64,000 bases of DNA from Chitinophaga sp. XS-30 (GTDB taxonomy: Bacteria; Bacteroidota; Bacteroidia; Chitinophagales; Chitinophagaceae). Below the pieces are notes generated by a model that worked only from the letters and a program-made list of their open reading frames with translations, did not search any database and was not told the DNA's origin. The stretch is from contig NZ_CP043006.1 of assembly GCF_008086345.1 (NCBI RefSeq), positions 4,710,032 to 4,774,031 of the forward strand, read 5' to 3'. Shown in pieces: positions 16,442-26,127 of the stretch (its first letter is position 1; every line of letters begins with the position of its first letter). A program made the position numbers and the translations under genes.

Positions 16442-17362
16442 CTAATTAAGCCTATCCAACTCTAGATGCGCCTTCAGCTCCTCCATCTCACCTTTTAACT
16501 GGATGATATACAAAATAAGTTCTTCTACCTTCTGTAATAATTTCTGATTCATTACGCCTACATCAAATCCCTCTTCTCCAACCTCTGCTGACGAGGGAAT
16601 ACCCGGTAAATGCCTATGCTTTTTTATATAATCGTTCACTTCACTTATTGCCGGCAGGCGATAATCCGGCTCGAACACAAAATCCGCCCAACCGGCTTGC
16701 GTGATTCTTACCTTTTTTGCCGTAATTTCTCCATTAACGGCTAACTGCGACTGAGGATTGGTAGTGCCAATACCAACATAACCATTATTTAATGCATATA
16801 AAACATTATCAACAGTTGGTGCGCTAATAGAGAAACCTGTTCCCCTTCTGGCATTCAACCTCCAGTTACCGTTTAAGGTTGTCAACATTAACCCAGCAGT
16901 AACAGAAGGATTATCCTGATTATTTTGAACACGCAGATAAGTATCTCCCAGCACATCACGTCTGATATGAAACAATGCTCCGGGAGCAGTAACTCCAATA
17001 CCAACAGTACCTTCAGGGGTAATGCGCAATCTTTCTATCCCCACACCGGAACCAAATACTAAACTTCCCGTTGAATTGTTATTCTTTATAAACGCATTCC
17101 CATCTCGTTGCTGATATATCTGCAGATAATCCAGTCCTACAAAATCTCCGTTTACACCGTCAATTGCAATACCGGCAATATTGGCTGTTGTATTTCCTGT
17201 TTGACCGATACCCAAATAAGTACTGCCGGCGCCAATAATATAGCTTGTACTGTTAATTTTAAAAGATGCAGGTTGAATAGCTGTCGCCTGATTTAATATA
17301 TAGTCCTGCCCATAGGAATATCCCGCTGAGGTTAAAAAAATAATGAATGAAATGTATTTCAT
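16442..17362 (-). CDS. Tail-fibre/S74-like surface protein
   Basis: 306 aa, ATG at 17362. Signal peptide MKYISFIIFLTSAGYSYGQ. The middle is made of short beta repeats of the phage-fibre type (LRITPEGTVGIGVTAPGALFHI, ALNNGYVGIGTTNPQSQLAV: the VGIGTT-P---L-V motif occurs twice). The C-terminus is the common Bacteroidota endosialidase-chaperone-like region (ADFVFEPDYRLPAISEVNDYIKKHRHLPGIPS, VGVMNQKLLQKVEELILYIIQL), which trimerises via a coiled coil. It is probably exported and self-assembling at the surface. Its base composition is AT-rich like the neighbouring DUF413 gene. Confidence 0.8.
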   Translation of the reverse strand: MKYISFIIFLTSAGYSYGQDYILNQATAIQPASFKINSTSYIIGAGSTYLGIGQTGNTTANIAGIAIDGVNGDFVGLDYLQIYQQRDGNAFIKNNNSTGSLVFGSGVGIERLRITPEGTVGIGVTAPGALFHIRRDVLGDTYLRVQNNQDNPSVTAGLMLTTLNGNWRLNARRGTGFSISAPTVDNVLYALNNGYVGIGTTNPQSQLAVNGEITAKKVRITQAGWADFVFEPDYRLPAISEVNDYIKKHRHLPGIPSSAEVGEEGFDVGVMNQKLLQKVEELILYIIQLKGEMEELKAHLELDRLN

Positions 17363-17545
17363 GGTATGATGTATTTACATACAAAATAATAAAATCCGAC
17401 CAATTGTTGAACTGTCGTTAATGCAGTCTTTTTCTTATCATCCTATCTGAATAGCCCGCAGTAATGAAAGGCGAAAAGCAGAAAATAATAACAACCGCCA
17501 TAAGCATCACTAAAAGCGCCCTCCTCTTGTTAAAGAACGAACAGA

Positions 17546-18719
17546 CTATTTGCGGCTGATCTTCGTACTAAGCAGTGTTACTCCCACAGCCAGCAATACA
17601 AATATTGCCCCAACCCAGGGCGTTGCACCAAGCCCCAGCGGCGAAGCAACGATCAGGCCGCCGGCAAAAGCGCTTATGGCAATTCCGGCATTGAAAGCTG
17701 CAATATTGAATGCTGAGGCTACATCTTCCATGCCGGGCCGGTGCTTTTCCGCGATCTGCACCACCAGCAATTGCAAGCCCGGCACATTGGCGAAGGAAAG
17801 CCCGCCCATGATAAACAATGTGACAATGGCTGGAATAGTGTAATGCGCAGAAAAGGAAAAGATGAACAACACGATTGCCTGCAGCACGAATATCCAGAGC
17901 AGGGCCTTCAGGGGATCCTTGTTGGACACTTTCCCACCTGCCAGGTTCCCGATGGCAATGGCGATCCCGTAAAGCAGCAGGATAATGCCCACCAGGGATT
18001 CCCGCAGACCGGTCAGCTCCTGCAAAATAGGCGAGAGATAAGTAAATGCCACAAAGGTGCCGCCATAACCCAGTGCCGTCATCAAATAAGCCAGTACCAG
18101 CCGCTTTTCAACCAGCACTTTTACCAGCGTTTTCAGGGAAGCCGGTTTTTCATTCTTCAGATGGCCCGGCACCAGGATAATGCTGGAGACCAGGCCAATG
18201 ACGCCCAGCAGGGCAACGCCTATAAATGTTGCCCGCCATCCGAAATGCTGACCGATGAATGTACCCAGCGGCACGCCGGTAACAATGGCTATCGTAAGGC
18301 CGGAGAACATGATGGGAAATGGCAGACGCCCGTTTCCCGGCAGGCACGAGCGAGGCCGCAATGGTAGCCCCTACCGAAAAGAATACGCCATGCGCAAAAC
18401 CCGTAACGATCCTGGCAACCACCAGGGTATAAAAGCCGGGGGCAATGGCCGCCAGCGCATTTCCGATAATGAAGAGTCCCATCAGGGAGATCAGCAGGCG
18501 TTTGCGGGGAATGCCGCTGGTCAATGCCGTTAGCACCGGAGCGCCTATGGCTACGCCAATGGCATATAAGCTCACCAGCAGACCCGCCGATGGAATAGTG
18601 ATATGCAGATCATTGGCAACGGTGGGCAGCAGGCCCACGATCACAAATTCCGTAGTGCCGATACCAAAGGCGCTGATGGTCAACGCCCATAAAGCCGCTG
18701 GCAGTCCTTTGCTTTTCAC
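17546..18719 (-). pseudogene. MFS drug/sugar-efflux transporter (AraJ/YdhP-like), broken by one frameshift
   Basis: The N-terminal part starts at GTG 18719 (MKSKGLPAALWALTISAFGIGTTEFV) and covers helices 1-5 with the MFS signature ARIVTGFAHGVFFSVGATIA, then leaves frame after VPAGKRASAIS. The C-terminal part resumes in the next frame at IMFSGLTIAIVTGVPLGTFIGQHFGWR and runs intact to KISRK at 17546. Removing one base from the CCC run at 18314-18316 (GGG on the plus strand) would restore a 12-helix protein of about 390 aa. It may be a true pseudogene or a sequence error. It is divergent from the LysR gene, its likely regulator. Confidence 0.85.
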
Positions 18720-18821
18720 CTGGCTGCCGGCAAGGGTTTCCGGGGATGCGGCAGATGCTAACTGTACTCATATTTGCAGGATTTTACTTTTAACTGTGCA
18801 AAAGTCCTCAAAGAATAAGTA

Positions 18822-18850
18822 TTTACATAATAATATAAATCATAGCTTTG
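18822..18850 (+). promoter_or_regulatory. Putative promoter of the LysR gene
   Basis: TAGCTTTG (18843-18850) fits the -7 element TAnnTTTG. TTTA at 18822-18825 lies 17 nt upstream as a weak -33 element. The start codon follows at 18871. The region is shared with the divergent MFS gene. Confidence 0.4.
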
Positions 18851-18870
18851 TATCATTAAAATGATAGATT

Positions 18871-19776
18871 ATGTTACTGGATCTGGAATGGCTCAGAAGC
18901 TTTAAAGCCATTTACGAATATGGAACGCTCACCAAGGCGGCACAAGCGCTGTATATCTCGCAGCCGGGGATAAGCCTGCATCTGACTTCGCTGGAAAGCT
19001 ACACGGGCTACAAACTTTTCGACCGTTCCGCCAGGAAGATGGTACCCACGGAACGCGGGAAGGTGTTGTACAACTTCGTAACAGAACCGCTGTGCAAGCT
19101 GGAAACCGTTGAGCAGCTGTTTCACCGAAGCTCCAGGACAGACCGCGCCACCATCAGCATAGGCATGTGCTTCGAAACATTCCAGTTCACGCTGGAAAGA
19201 CACATCTCTTCCCTGCCTTTCAATGTGATCATCAAATTCGGGGAGTACCCGCAAATGCTGCAGGATCTCGACAACGGGCTGCTGGACCTCATCGTTACGC
19301 CCCGGAAGGGAGAACAGGCCAACCTTGAATACAAGGCGTTTTCAAAGGAAAAGATCGTGCTGGTATGCGGCTCCGGAACAGATATCAAACCCATAAAAAA
19401 GCTGATCAACGCCAACAAGCTCAGGGAAGCGGAAAACTGGCTGAAACAGCAGATATGGTACAGCACGGCGGCGGACATGGAGCATCAGAAACGGTTCTGG
19501 CAGGCGAATTTTGAGCGGCATATGGATTTCAAGCCCAATTACATCGTTCCCAATATCAGCTCCATCGTACGCTGCCTCAGCAATAACCACGGCTTCTCCG
19601 TATTGCCGGATTTCCTGTGCCGGGAAGAAATGGCTTCCGGAGGGATCAAACTGGTATGGGAAGGAAAGAACGTCCTCGAAAACACCCTCCATTTCGGAAC
19701 AAGAAAAAGGACCATGTTCAAAAAGGAAATTGATATGATCATTGATATTTTTGAGAACCAGCCCAAAAAGGCGTGA
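18871..19776 (+). CDS. LysR-family transcriptional regulator
   Basis: 301 aa, ATG 18871. N-terminal winged HTH (residues 1-65: LDLEWLRSFKAIYEYGTLTKAAQALYISQPGISLHLTSLESYTG, LFDRSARKMVPTERG) and a C-terminal co-inducer domain of periplasmic-binding fold (about 92-290: ISIGMCFETFQFTLE, LDNGLLDLIVTP, FSVLPDFLCREEM). LysR proteins usually control a divergent neighbour in response to a small ligand. Here that neighbour is the MFS exporter, 151 nt away, so a compound exported by it is the likely inducer. If the exporter is truly dead, this regulator has lost its obvious target. Confidence 0.92.
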   Translation: MLLDLEWLRSFKAIYEYGTLTKAAQALYISQPGISLHLTSLESYTGYKLFDRSARKMVPTERGKVLYNFVTEPLCKLETVEQLFHRSSRTDRATISIGMCFETFQFTLERHISSLPFNVIIKFGEYPQMLQDLDNGLLDLIVTPRKGEQANLEYKAFSKEKIVLVCGSGTDIKPIKKLINANKLREAENWLKQQIWYSTAADMEHQKRFWQANFERHMDFKPNYIVPNISSIVRCLSNNHGFSVLPDFLCREEMASGGIKLVWEGKNVLENTLHFGTRKRTMFKKEIDMIIDIFENQPKKA

Positions 19777-19931
19777 ATATCATCTTCCTAAAGCATAAAC
19801 TACTGGAATCAGTACTACCCCGGCGTTTACTTTTCGCTTACTTTTAATGACGTTTGGCCCACACTCTTGCTTTAGCACGGGATAAGACCCATTTGATGAA
19901 CCTTATTTTTTAACCATTCCATATCCTTATT

Positions 19932-20744
19932 ATGAAAAAGCTACATGCCCTTGCAGGCCTGTGCCTGCTGATCTTTACCGGCTGCCTTAAAGAGCCCGGC
20001 GTTCCGCAACCGCCGCAGGAACAACCTGAATGGCTGCTCACTAAAATCATTGATGTCAAAGAGATCATAGGATTCTACCCTGACCCGGATGAATATTACA
20101 AGGAAGTACATGAATTTAAATACAATGAGCAGCACAAACCCTGGGTACATCTCAAATGGATATCAGTTGCTGATACCAGTGTGCTGACCCTGCTCGAAAC
20201 AGACACTTTCTTTTATGATCACCAGCACAGGGTCACACATATCCACCAGGCATATGCAGGGCATGGTTCAAGAGAGGTGATACGGTTCACCTATAGTAAC
20301 AATGAACGCCTGCCCGCTACGGAAAAGCTGCTGGGCCTCACCTATCAATATACCTATTATGGAGACTCCATGATAACCAGCATCACAAACGCCGGTTCTC
20401 CGGAAAATGATACGATGGTTTACGTGTATGATCAACAGGGAAACTATATCGGCACGGACGCCGTTCTCGCGCCTCACTGGGAATATGACCAGGTTGAAAA
20501 TGTGCAATTGTTCGTGAATGCGGACCATGGCCTGGTATTCCGGCCGTTCTCTTTGTTCATCGAGGGCTTCGATACCGCACCGCGGCTTTCCCGGAATAAC
20601 TGGATCAAGCGGTTTCCCATGTACCACGGTGCTTCTCCCCGGGCGCTTACATACAATGCAGCGGGGTTACTGTCCGGTTCAAGCTGGTATGCAGGTGGAA
20701 ATGAATGGCACCAGATGCGGTATGAATATGAGGAAACACCATAA
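19932..20744 (+). CDS. Lipoprotein of unknown function
   Basis: 270 aa, ATG 19932. Lipobox FTGC with C18 (MKKLHALAGLCLLIFTGC). The mature protein contains repeated beta-type phrases with Y/F-Y-DHQHRVTH and YVYDQQGNYIGTD, NAAGLLSGSSWYAGG, reminiscent of the Y-D--G-L--- repeats found in Bacteroidota RHS/YD-like lipoproteins. No catalytic motif. It is isolated and ends at a terminator shared with the convergent OmpA-like gene. Confidence 0.75.
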   Translation: MKKLHALAGLCLLIFTGCLKEPGVPQPPQEQPEWLLTKIIDVKEIIGFYPDPDEYYKEVHEFKYNEQHKPWVHLKWISVADTSVLTLLETDTFFYDHQHRVTHIHQAYAGHGSREVIRFTYSNNERLPATEKLLGLTYQYTYYGDSMITSITNAGSPENDTMVYVYDQQGNYIGTDAVLAPHWEYDQVENVQLFVNADHGLVFRPFSLFIEGFDTAPRLSRNNWIKRFPMYHGASPRALTYNAAGLLSGSSWYAGGNEWHQMRYEYEETP

Positions 20745-20747
20745 AAA

Positions 20748-20776
20748 AATGCCCCGGAAGAAATTCCCGGGGCATT
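20748..20776. terminator. Bidirectional terminator between convergent genes
   Basis: AATGCCCCGG (20748-20757) pairs with CCGGGGCATT (20767-20776) over a 9-nt loop. An A-run precedes it on the plus strand, which gives a T-run for the minus-strand gene. It follows the lipoprotein stop at 20744 and lies 22 nt beyond the OmpA gene's stop. Confidence 0.8.
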
Positions 20777-20798
20777 CAGCTTTTATATTGATCAGGTA

Positions 20799-21692
20799 TC
20801 AGGAACCTGAAGTAGAATCCGCTGCTGCAGCGCCTTCAGTTGGTTCCGGCGCCTTTTCGATCAGCTCCATGAACTGGTCGAGTTTCGGTGTGATGATGAT
20901 CTGCGTACGCCTGTTCTTCATCTTTCCGGCATCGCTGTCATTCGAAGCAATGGGATTGTACTCTCCCCTGCCGCCTGCGGTCAGCCTTTTCGGGTCGACG
21001 CCATAGTTGTTCTGCAATGCCTGCACCACGGAAGATGCCCGCAATGCGCTCAGGTCCCAGTTATTACGGATGTTCTTCTGCGAGATGGGCACGTTATCGG
21101 TATTACCTTCGATCAGCACATCATAATCCTTATAATCCATAATGATCTTGGCGATCTTGCCGAGCGTTTCACCTGCCGCGGGGGAGATCTCGTAGCTGCC
21201 TGATTTGTAGAGCATGTTATCCGAAAGCGATATGTACACCACGCCTTTCAGTACCTGCACATCCACATCCCTCAGCTCTTCCCGGCTTAAAGAACGGGTC
21301 AGGTTGTTGGTGAGCACCATGTTCAGCGAATCGCTCTTGTTCTTGGTGTTCACAAGGTGCTGGATGTACCGGTTGGACGCATTGATCTCGTCCACCAGTT
21401 TGGAAATATTGGTATTACCCTGGCTGGTGGAATTCAGACATTTGTCCAGCGCCGCCTGCAGGGCTGCCAGCCCCGTGCGTTGGGATGCGATCTGCTCTTC
21501 GAGGCTTTGCACCCTGGCCGTAGCCCCGGAAAGGTCCCGCTGGGCAATCTGATATTTGCTGTCCAGCGCCCTGTTCTGATTCAGCAGATCGTTATAAGTG
21601 GTCTGCAACTGGGCAAACTTCTTGTTGCTCACACAACCTGCTCCAACGATGGCTATCATCAGCAAAGCTGATGATATGATACGTAGTTTCAT
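20799..21692 (-). CDS. OmpA-family peptidoglycan-binding lipoprotein with coiled coil
   Basis: 297 aa, ATG at 21692. Lipobox GAGC with C20. Residues about 25-100 are a long coiled coil (FAQLQTTYNDLLNQNRALDS, QSLEEQIASQRTGLAALQAAL). The C-terminal OmpA/MotB domain (about 145-275) has MLYKSGSYEISPAAGETLGKIA, VLIEGNTDNVPIS, LSALRASSVVQAL, RLTAGGRGEYNPIASND and KNRRTQIII, the residues that clamp diaminopimelate in peptidoglycan. It tethers the outer membrane to the wall. The tail after 275 is Glu/Ala/Ser-rich. Confidence 0.92.
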   Translation of the reverse strand: MKLRIISSALLMIAIVGAGCVSNKKFAQLQTTYNDLLNQNRALDSKYQIAQRDLSGATARVQSLEEQIASQRTGLAALQAALDKCLNSTSQGNTNISKLVDEINASNRYIQHLVNTKNKSDSLNMVLTNNLTRSLSREELRDVDVQVLKGVVYISLSDNMLYKSGSYEISPAAGETLGKIAKIIMDYKDYDVLIEGNTDNVPISQKNIRNNWDLSALRASSVVQALQNNYGVDPKRLTAGGRGEYNPIASNDSDAGKMKNRRTQIIITPKLDQFMELIEKAPEPTEGAAAADSTSGS

Positions 21693-21816
21693 ATGTTAGT
21701 AATTTAATATAAATAGATACTGCCGACAACTGCTGTATGCAAAGGTTGTGCCAGTAAGGGAGAACAAAGGCGAAAACCGCCTCAGATCTGCGCCTGTAGG
21801 GGTCAGCGGAGTTTGA

Positions 21817-23046
21817 TCATTTCAGCCTTTTGCGCAAGGATTCCGCCAGCGCGGTATAGACCTTTTGCCCCGGCGCCAGTTGCTGCGCCCTGCTGACCCA
21901 TTGCAGGGCATCGCGCAAGGCAGGGATATCCGTATCCGGCAGCGAGGCAAAAAGCGATGCCGGGTAATAGTACTTGTAAGCGATCTGGCTGGAATATACG
22001 GTCCGCACCAACTCTCTTTCCTCCTGAAAGGCGGGCTGGATCGTACTATCTTTTGTTCCGTCCATATAAGGCGTGATGAACTTTTTGTACTGCCGCTCGT
22101 CTTCCGCCTGAATGGAATCATTGGAGATGCGGTCCAGCCGCGCTACCCACCGGTACGCGGTTTTCTTTACCTCCTCCTGGTCCCTCACCAGGTCGTAATA
22201 CACCAGCTTCAGCCTTTCCAGGTACACCTGCTGAGGCTCATTCAACGGATTCAGCATAGCGGTATAAGCCAGGAGTGGTTGGAACTCCGTAAATCTTTTC
22301 TGCGTCAGGGCATTGGGGATGGAACGGCCCACGATCTGCGCATACAGACGGTCCTGCAGCTGGTCCTTTGCCGCCTGGCTTAACGAGGGATAGTGTTCCA
22401 TCAGAAAAACAAATGAACAGCTCTGCGTACTGAATACATTATTGCCCAGGAACAGCAGTGTTTCTTCCTTTTTCAGATCAGCGTATGGCAGCGCTTTGAA
22501 ATATTCATCCAGCGCAGGGGTATTATCCTGGTCCAGTTGTGTAAGCCGGGTGATGTAACGCCGGAGAAATGCCGGCTCGCGGTTGCCGTTGCGGAAAGAT
22601 TTTTCCATGTTGGCCAGCGTGCTTTTCTCCGCTATCCGCAATGCTGAATCCGCCAGACGGGTTAATCCCGCAGCATCCGTCTCCCCGATCTTCTTCATGA
22701 TCAGGTAACCTTCACTATCCAGATACAGGAAAGTCGGATAAGCACGGATATTGAAATTGCCGGCGATCTTTATTCCTTCACCCTTTTCCGCATTCAGTTT
22801 ATAACTGATAAAACCGGGATTGTATCTTTTCCCTACTTCTTCCTCCGGAAACACGAACTTGTCCATTTGCTTGCAGGGACCGCACCAGTCCGTGTACACA
22901 TCAACAAAGATCATCTTTTGCTGTTTCCCGGCTTCGGCTACCAGTTCCGGCCAGCTTCCTTTAAAGAACTGTATGCCTTTACCGGCCTGCCCCATTACCG
23001 GAACAAAGCAGCCGATCATCAGGATCACCCATATTGTTTTTTTCAT
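21817..23046 (-). CDS. Secreted thioredoxin-fold protein with helical C-terminal domain
   Basis: 409 aa, ATG at 23046. Signal peptide MKKTIWVILMIGCFVPVMGQ. Residues about 30-140 form a thioredoxin domain with MIFVDVYTDWCGPCKQMDKF (C55-G-P-C58) and NIRAYPTFLYLDSEG (cis-Pro). The rest, about 270 aa, is helical and TPR-like without a named family. It acts on periplasmic disulfides, as in other DsbD-gamma/thioredoxin_7-type Bacteroidota proteins. It is separated by 124 nt from the OmpA gene on the same strand. Confidence 0.85.
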   Translation of the reverse strand: MKKTIWVILMIGCFVPVMGQAGKGIQFFKGSWPELVAEAGKQQKMIFVDVYTDWCGPCKQMDKFVFPEEEVGKRYNPGFISYKLNAEKGEGIKIAGNFNIRAYPTFLYLDSEGYLIMKKIGETDAAGLTRLADSALRIAEKSTLANMEKSFRNGNREPAFLRRYITRLTQLDQDNTPALDEYFKALPYADLKKEETLLFLGNNVFSTQSCSFVFLMEHYPSLSQAAKDQLQDRLYAQIVGRSIPNALTQKRFTEFQPLLAYTAMLNPLNEPQQVYLERLKLVYYDLVRDQEEVKKTAYRWVARLDRISNDSIQAEDERQYKKFITPYMDGTKDSTIQPAFQEERELVRTVYSSQIAYKYYYPASLFASLPDTDIPALRDALQWVSRAQQLAPGQKVYTALAESLRKRLK

Positions 23047-23220
23047 CTCGTGTCATTTACCGGCCGGCGGTTCACGCGGGAAGCATAGCATACTGCAAAA
23101 CCTGCCCGATACTCAATTAAATGCCGTTCCATGATCAAAATACGGAAATTCTGAAAAAGATATTTGCCGGCGATCTGTCTGAAAGGTGGAGATGCTGAAG
23201 GTACATCAGCCGCTATAAAA

Positions 23221-23252
23221 AAGGAGCGTATCAAAGTCCGATACGCTCCTTT
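23221..23252 (-). terminator. Terminator of the M16 peptidase gene
   Basis: On the plus strand AAGGAGCGTATC (23221-23232) pairs with GATACGCTCCTTT (23240-23252) over a 7-nt loop. The A-run at 23216-23222 becomes the T tract for minus-strand transcripts leaving the peptidase gene, which stops at 23275. Confidence 0.85.
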
Positions 23253-23274
23253 CTTATTAAAAGATGATGTAATG

Positions 23275-26127
23275 CTATTTCTCCGGCACCAGTACGGCCC
23301 TGAAGTAGTTTTCACCGCTCAGATAGCGCTCTGCGGCCGCTTTCACGGAAGCAGGCGTAACCTTTTTCATGTACTCGGATTGTTGCAGCACAGTGGTCGG
23401 ATCTTCATTGTTCCTGAATTTCGCTGCCAGGTAGTTGAGCCAGAAATCGTTCTGACGCAGGCTTACCTCCAGGGAACGTTTTGTCTCCGCTTTGAACTTT
23501 TCCACGTCGTCAGCTTCGGCCCCTTCCTTTTTGATCTTTTCCACTTCATCCAGTGTGGCGGCAATGAGCTTCTCCACATTCGCCGCGGCACAATTGAATG
23601 AAATGGTGAACGCGTAATAAGGCTCCGGCAGCTTGCCGTTAGACAAACTAACGCCGGGGCTGTACACACCGCTTTCTTTCTCGCGGAGGCGTTCCTGTAT
23701 CTTGATCTGCAGTATCTCTTTGAGCGCGTTCATCTGCAGGTTGTTATCTAGCGAGTAATCGTAGTCGCCATGGAAGACCAGTTTCACCGTCGCTTTATCT
23801 TCAATGCCTTTTCGCACTGTTTTCTCCACCTTGCCCTGGAGGGGTTTCACACCACGGTCGATGTACTGCTCGTTGCGGTTTGTAGAAGGCAGGCCACCGA
23901 TGTAGGTTTCCAGCAGCGGTTTGATCTTTTCCACTTCAAAATTGCCTACAAACACAAAGGTCTGTCCGCTGGCATCTGAAAAGCGGTCTTTATAGAAACC
24001 GAAAGATTTATCCAGGGAGATCTTGTCGAGATCTTCCGGCTTTAATTTTCTTTTGCGCTCGCTATAGGAGGTCCATACACCATTTACGGTATCGTTGTAG
24101 ACAACATCGGGAGAAACGCTGGCATTTGACAGTACGACCTTGTAGTCCTCCAGGTTGGTTTTAAACACTACCGGATCTTTACGCGGGTTAGTAGCATATG
24201 CATAAACGAGCTGCAGCGCGGTTTCCAGGTCTTGCGGGGAAGTTCCGCCGCTGAAACCCTGGTATAATTCCCCAATGTATGCGGAAACGCTGGCGGTAGT
24301 GCCTGCCAACAATTTTCGCAGCTGTGAATTATCGAACTCGCCGATGCCATCACCGGCAATATTGGAGGCATATCCCATTGCCAGCACGTCCTTATCCTCA
24401 ATGAGGGAAGTGCCGCCTGTTGCAAAGGAAGAGAACATGATCTGGTCGTTTTTGAATTCCGATGGTTTCAGGTACACTTTTACGCCGTTGGATAATGTCA
24501 GCTTGGTAACGCCGATGCTTTCTATTTTCTCTTCCGCCACTACTTTGCCGGCTACCGGTTTGGTCTCCAGCAGCGGTTTGTTAACAGCATTGTCCACATA
24601 AGCGGTAACACCTTTGCCGGCAGTACGCATAGCGTTCAGCAGTTCCGCATCGGAAGGCAATTTGTCTTTGTTCTTTTCCGGGGCCTGTACAATGATAGTC
24701 ACATTCTCCTCGCTGATCATTTCCTTCGCCGCCTGGTTCACTTCTTCCAGGGATATCCCGCTGATCAGCTTTTTCATCAGTTCGTAACGATAGGTAGCTG
24801 AGGGGATCGCTGTTCCGTGCATAAAGTGCTGCAGGTATTGCTGTACATAGTAATTGGAGGAGGTTTTGTCCTTCTCGCGGAAACTCTTTTCGTTACCGGC
24901 TTCCATGTTCTTTTTCACTACGCCCAGCTCGGATGCAGTAAAGCCGAACTGCGCCATCCTTTCCACTTCCGCCATCATGCCTTTGAAGGCGCCGGAGAGT
25001 TCCTCCGGGCTTTTGGATACGGCCACTATGGTCGCGGCTTTCAGTCCCGGTACAACGCCACCCTGATATTCGCCGTAAGAGAACTGGCCTTCCACAAAGG
25101 GCGCGGTGCCTTTTTGCTTCAGTTCATTGATACGGCTGCCTATCATGGTGTTGATCATGCCCTCCACAAGGTTTTTGCGTACATCCACCGTGGTGGTGGG
25201 AATATTGGCCCTGTGGCGGATGATGGCCAGCGCGACGTGATAAGGGAATTCCACATCGGTCACTTTCCTGATCAGCGGTTCTTTATTGTCCGGCAGATCG
25301 TACGCCTGATGCGGCCTGGGATTGGCAGGATTCTTCAACGGGCCGAAGTTCTTTTTAATGAGTGCTTCCACCTCGGCAGGATCAAAGTCGCCTACGGCAA
25401 TCACTGCCTGCAGGTTGGGACGGTACCAGTCCTTATAGAAATTCCTCAGTTCTTCGTGCTTGAAGTTCTGGATGATATCGATCTGACCGATGGGCAGGCG
25501 GTCCGCATACCGGGAGCCTTTGAGCAGCACCGGCAGCATTTCTTTTTGCATGCGGGACTGGGCGTTTTTGCCGCGTTGACGGTCTTCTTCCACGATCACA
25601 CCGCGTTCTGCCTCGATCTCGGAAGCTTCCATCGTTACCAGCCCGGCCCAGTTAGCCAGTATTTTGAAGCCATTACGGAACAGCTCCGCGCTGTCCGTCG
25701 GGATCGGCAACTGGTAAACCGTCTGGTCAAAAGAAGTGTAGGCATTCAGGTCGGCCCCGAATTTTACGCCTGCTTTCTGCAAATAATTGATCAGTTCATT
25801 TTTTGGAAAATCCCTGGTGCCGTTAAAGGCCATATGTTCCACGAAATGGGCCAGGCCCTGCTGCGCATCGGTTTCCATCAAAGAACCTGCTTTCAGGGCC
25901 ATATACAGTACCGCCCTGTTCCTCGGCTCGGCATTCTTGCGAATGTAGTAGGTCAATCCGTTGGGAAGCTTGCCTATTTTCACATCCGGGTCTATCGGCA
26001 ACAGTTCGCCGGTTGCAGAAGCGGCTTTCCCTGCTGAGGCGGCCTTTTTCTGGGCTGCGGCAGGGTTACTACAAAAGGAAAAGGCGCTTGTGACTGCAAG
26101 CGCCAGTACCAGGAATTTCTTTCTCAT
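23275..26127 (-). CDS. M16 (insulinase/pitrilysin) family periplasmic zinc peptidase
   Basis: 950 aa, ATG at 26127. Signal peptide with a lipobox-like C19 region (MRKKFLVLALAVTSAFSFCS). The inverted zinc motif HFVEH (H94, E97, H98) lies in GLAHFVEHMAFNGT, with the third ligand expected at E174 in EIEAERGVIVEED. Two active-type/inactive-type M16 halves are present: the second half (from about residue 540: GVTKLTLSNGVKVYLKPSEF) lacks HxxEH, as usual for single-chain two-domain members. It degrades peptides in the periplasm. A gene of its own, with terminator at 23221. Confidence 0.93.
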   Translation of the reverse strand: MRKKFLVLALAVTSAFSFCSNPAAAQKKAASAGKAASATGELLPIDPDVKIGKLPNGLTYYIRKNAEPRNRAVLYMALKAGSLMETDAQQGLAHFVEHMAFNGTRDFPKNELINYLQKAGVKFGADLNAYTSFDQTVYQLPIPTDSAELFRNGFKILANWAGLVTMEASEIEAERGVIVEEDRQRGKNAQSRMQKEMLPVLLKGSRYADRLPIGQIDIIQNFKHEELRNFYKDWYRPNLQAVIAVGDFDPAEVEALIKKNFGPLKNPANPRPHQAYDLPDNKEPLIRKVTDVEFPYHVALAIIRHRANIPTTTVDVRKNLVEGMINTMIGSRINELKQKGTAPFVEGQFSYGEYQGGVVPGLKAATIVAVSKSPEELSGAFKGMMAEVERMAQFGFTASELGVVKKNMEAGNEKSFREKDKTSSNYYVQQYLQHFMHGTAIPSATYRYELMKKLISGISLEEVNQAAKEMISEENVTIIVQAPEKNKDKLPSDAELLNAMRTAGKGVTAYVDNAVNKPLLETKPVAGKVVAEEKIESIGVTKLTLSNGVKVYLKPSEFKNDQIMFSSFATGGTSLIEDKDVLAMGYASNIAGDGIGEFDNSQLRKLLAGTTASVSAYIGELYQGFSGGTSPQDLETALQLVYAYATNPRKDPVVFKTNLEDYKVVLSNASVSPDVVYNDTVNGVWTSYSERKRKLKPEDLDKISLDKSFGFYKDRFSDASGQTFVFVGNFEVEKIKPLLETYIGGLPSTNRNEQYIDRGVKPLQGKVEKTVRKGIEDKATVKLVFHGDYDYSLDNNLQMNALKEILQIKIQERLREKESGVYSPGVSLSNGKLPEPYYAFTISFNCAAANVEKLIAATLDEVEKIKKEGAEADDVEKFKAETKRSLEVSLRQNDFWLNYLAAKFRNNEDPTTVLQQSEYMKKVTPASVKAAAERYLSGENYFRAVLVPEK

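Noticed and set aside
24817..26037. 406-aa plus-strand open frame opposite the M16 peptidase gene
   Set aside because: Antisense shadow of a well-supported peptidase; the reading is H/F/G-rich without any domain, start context or signal.
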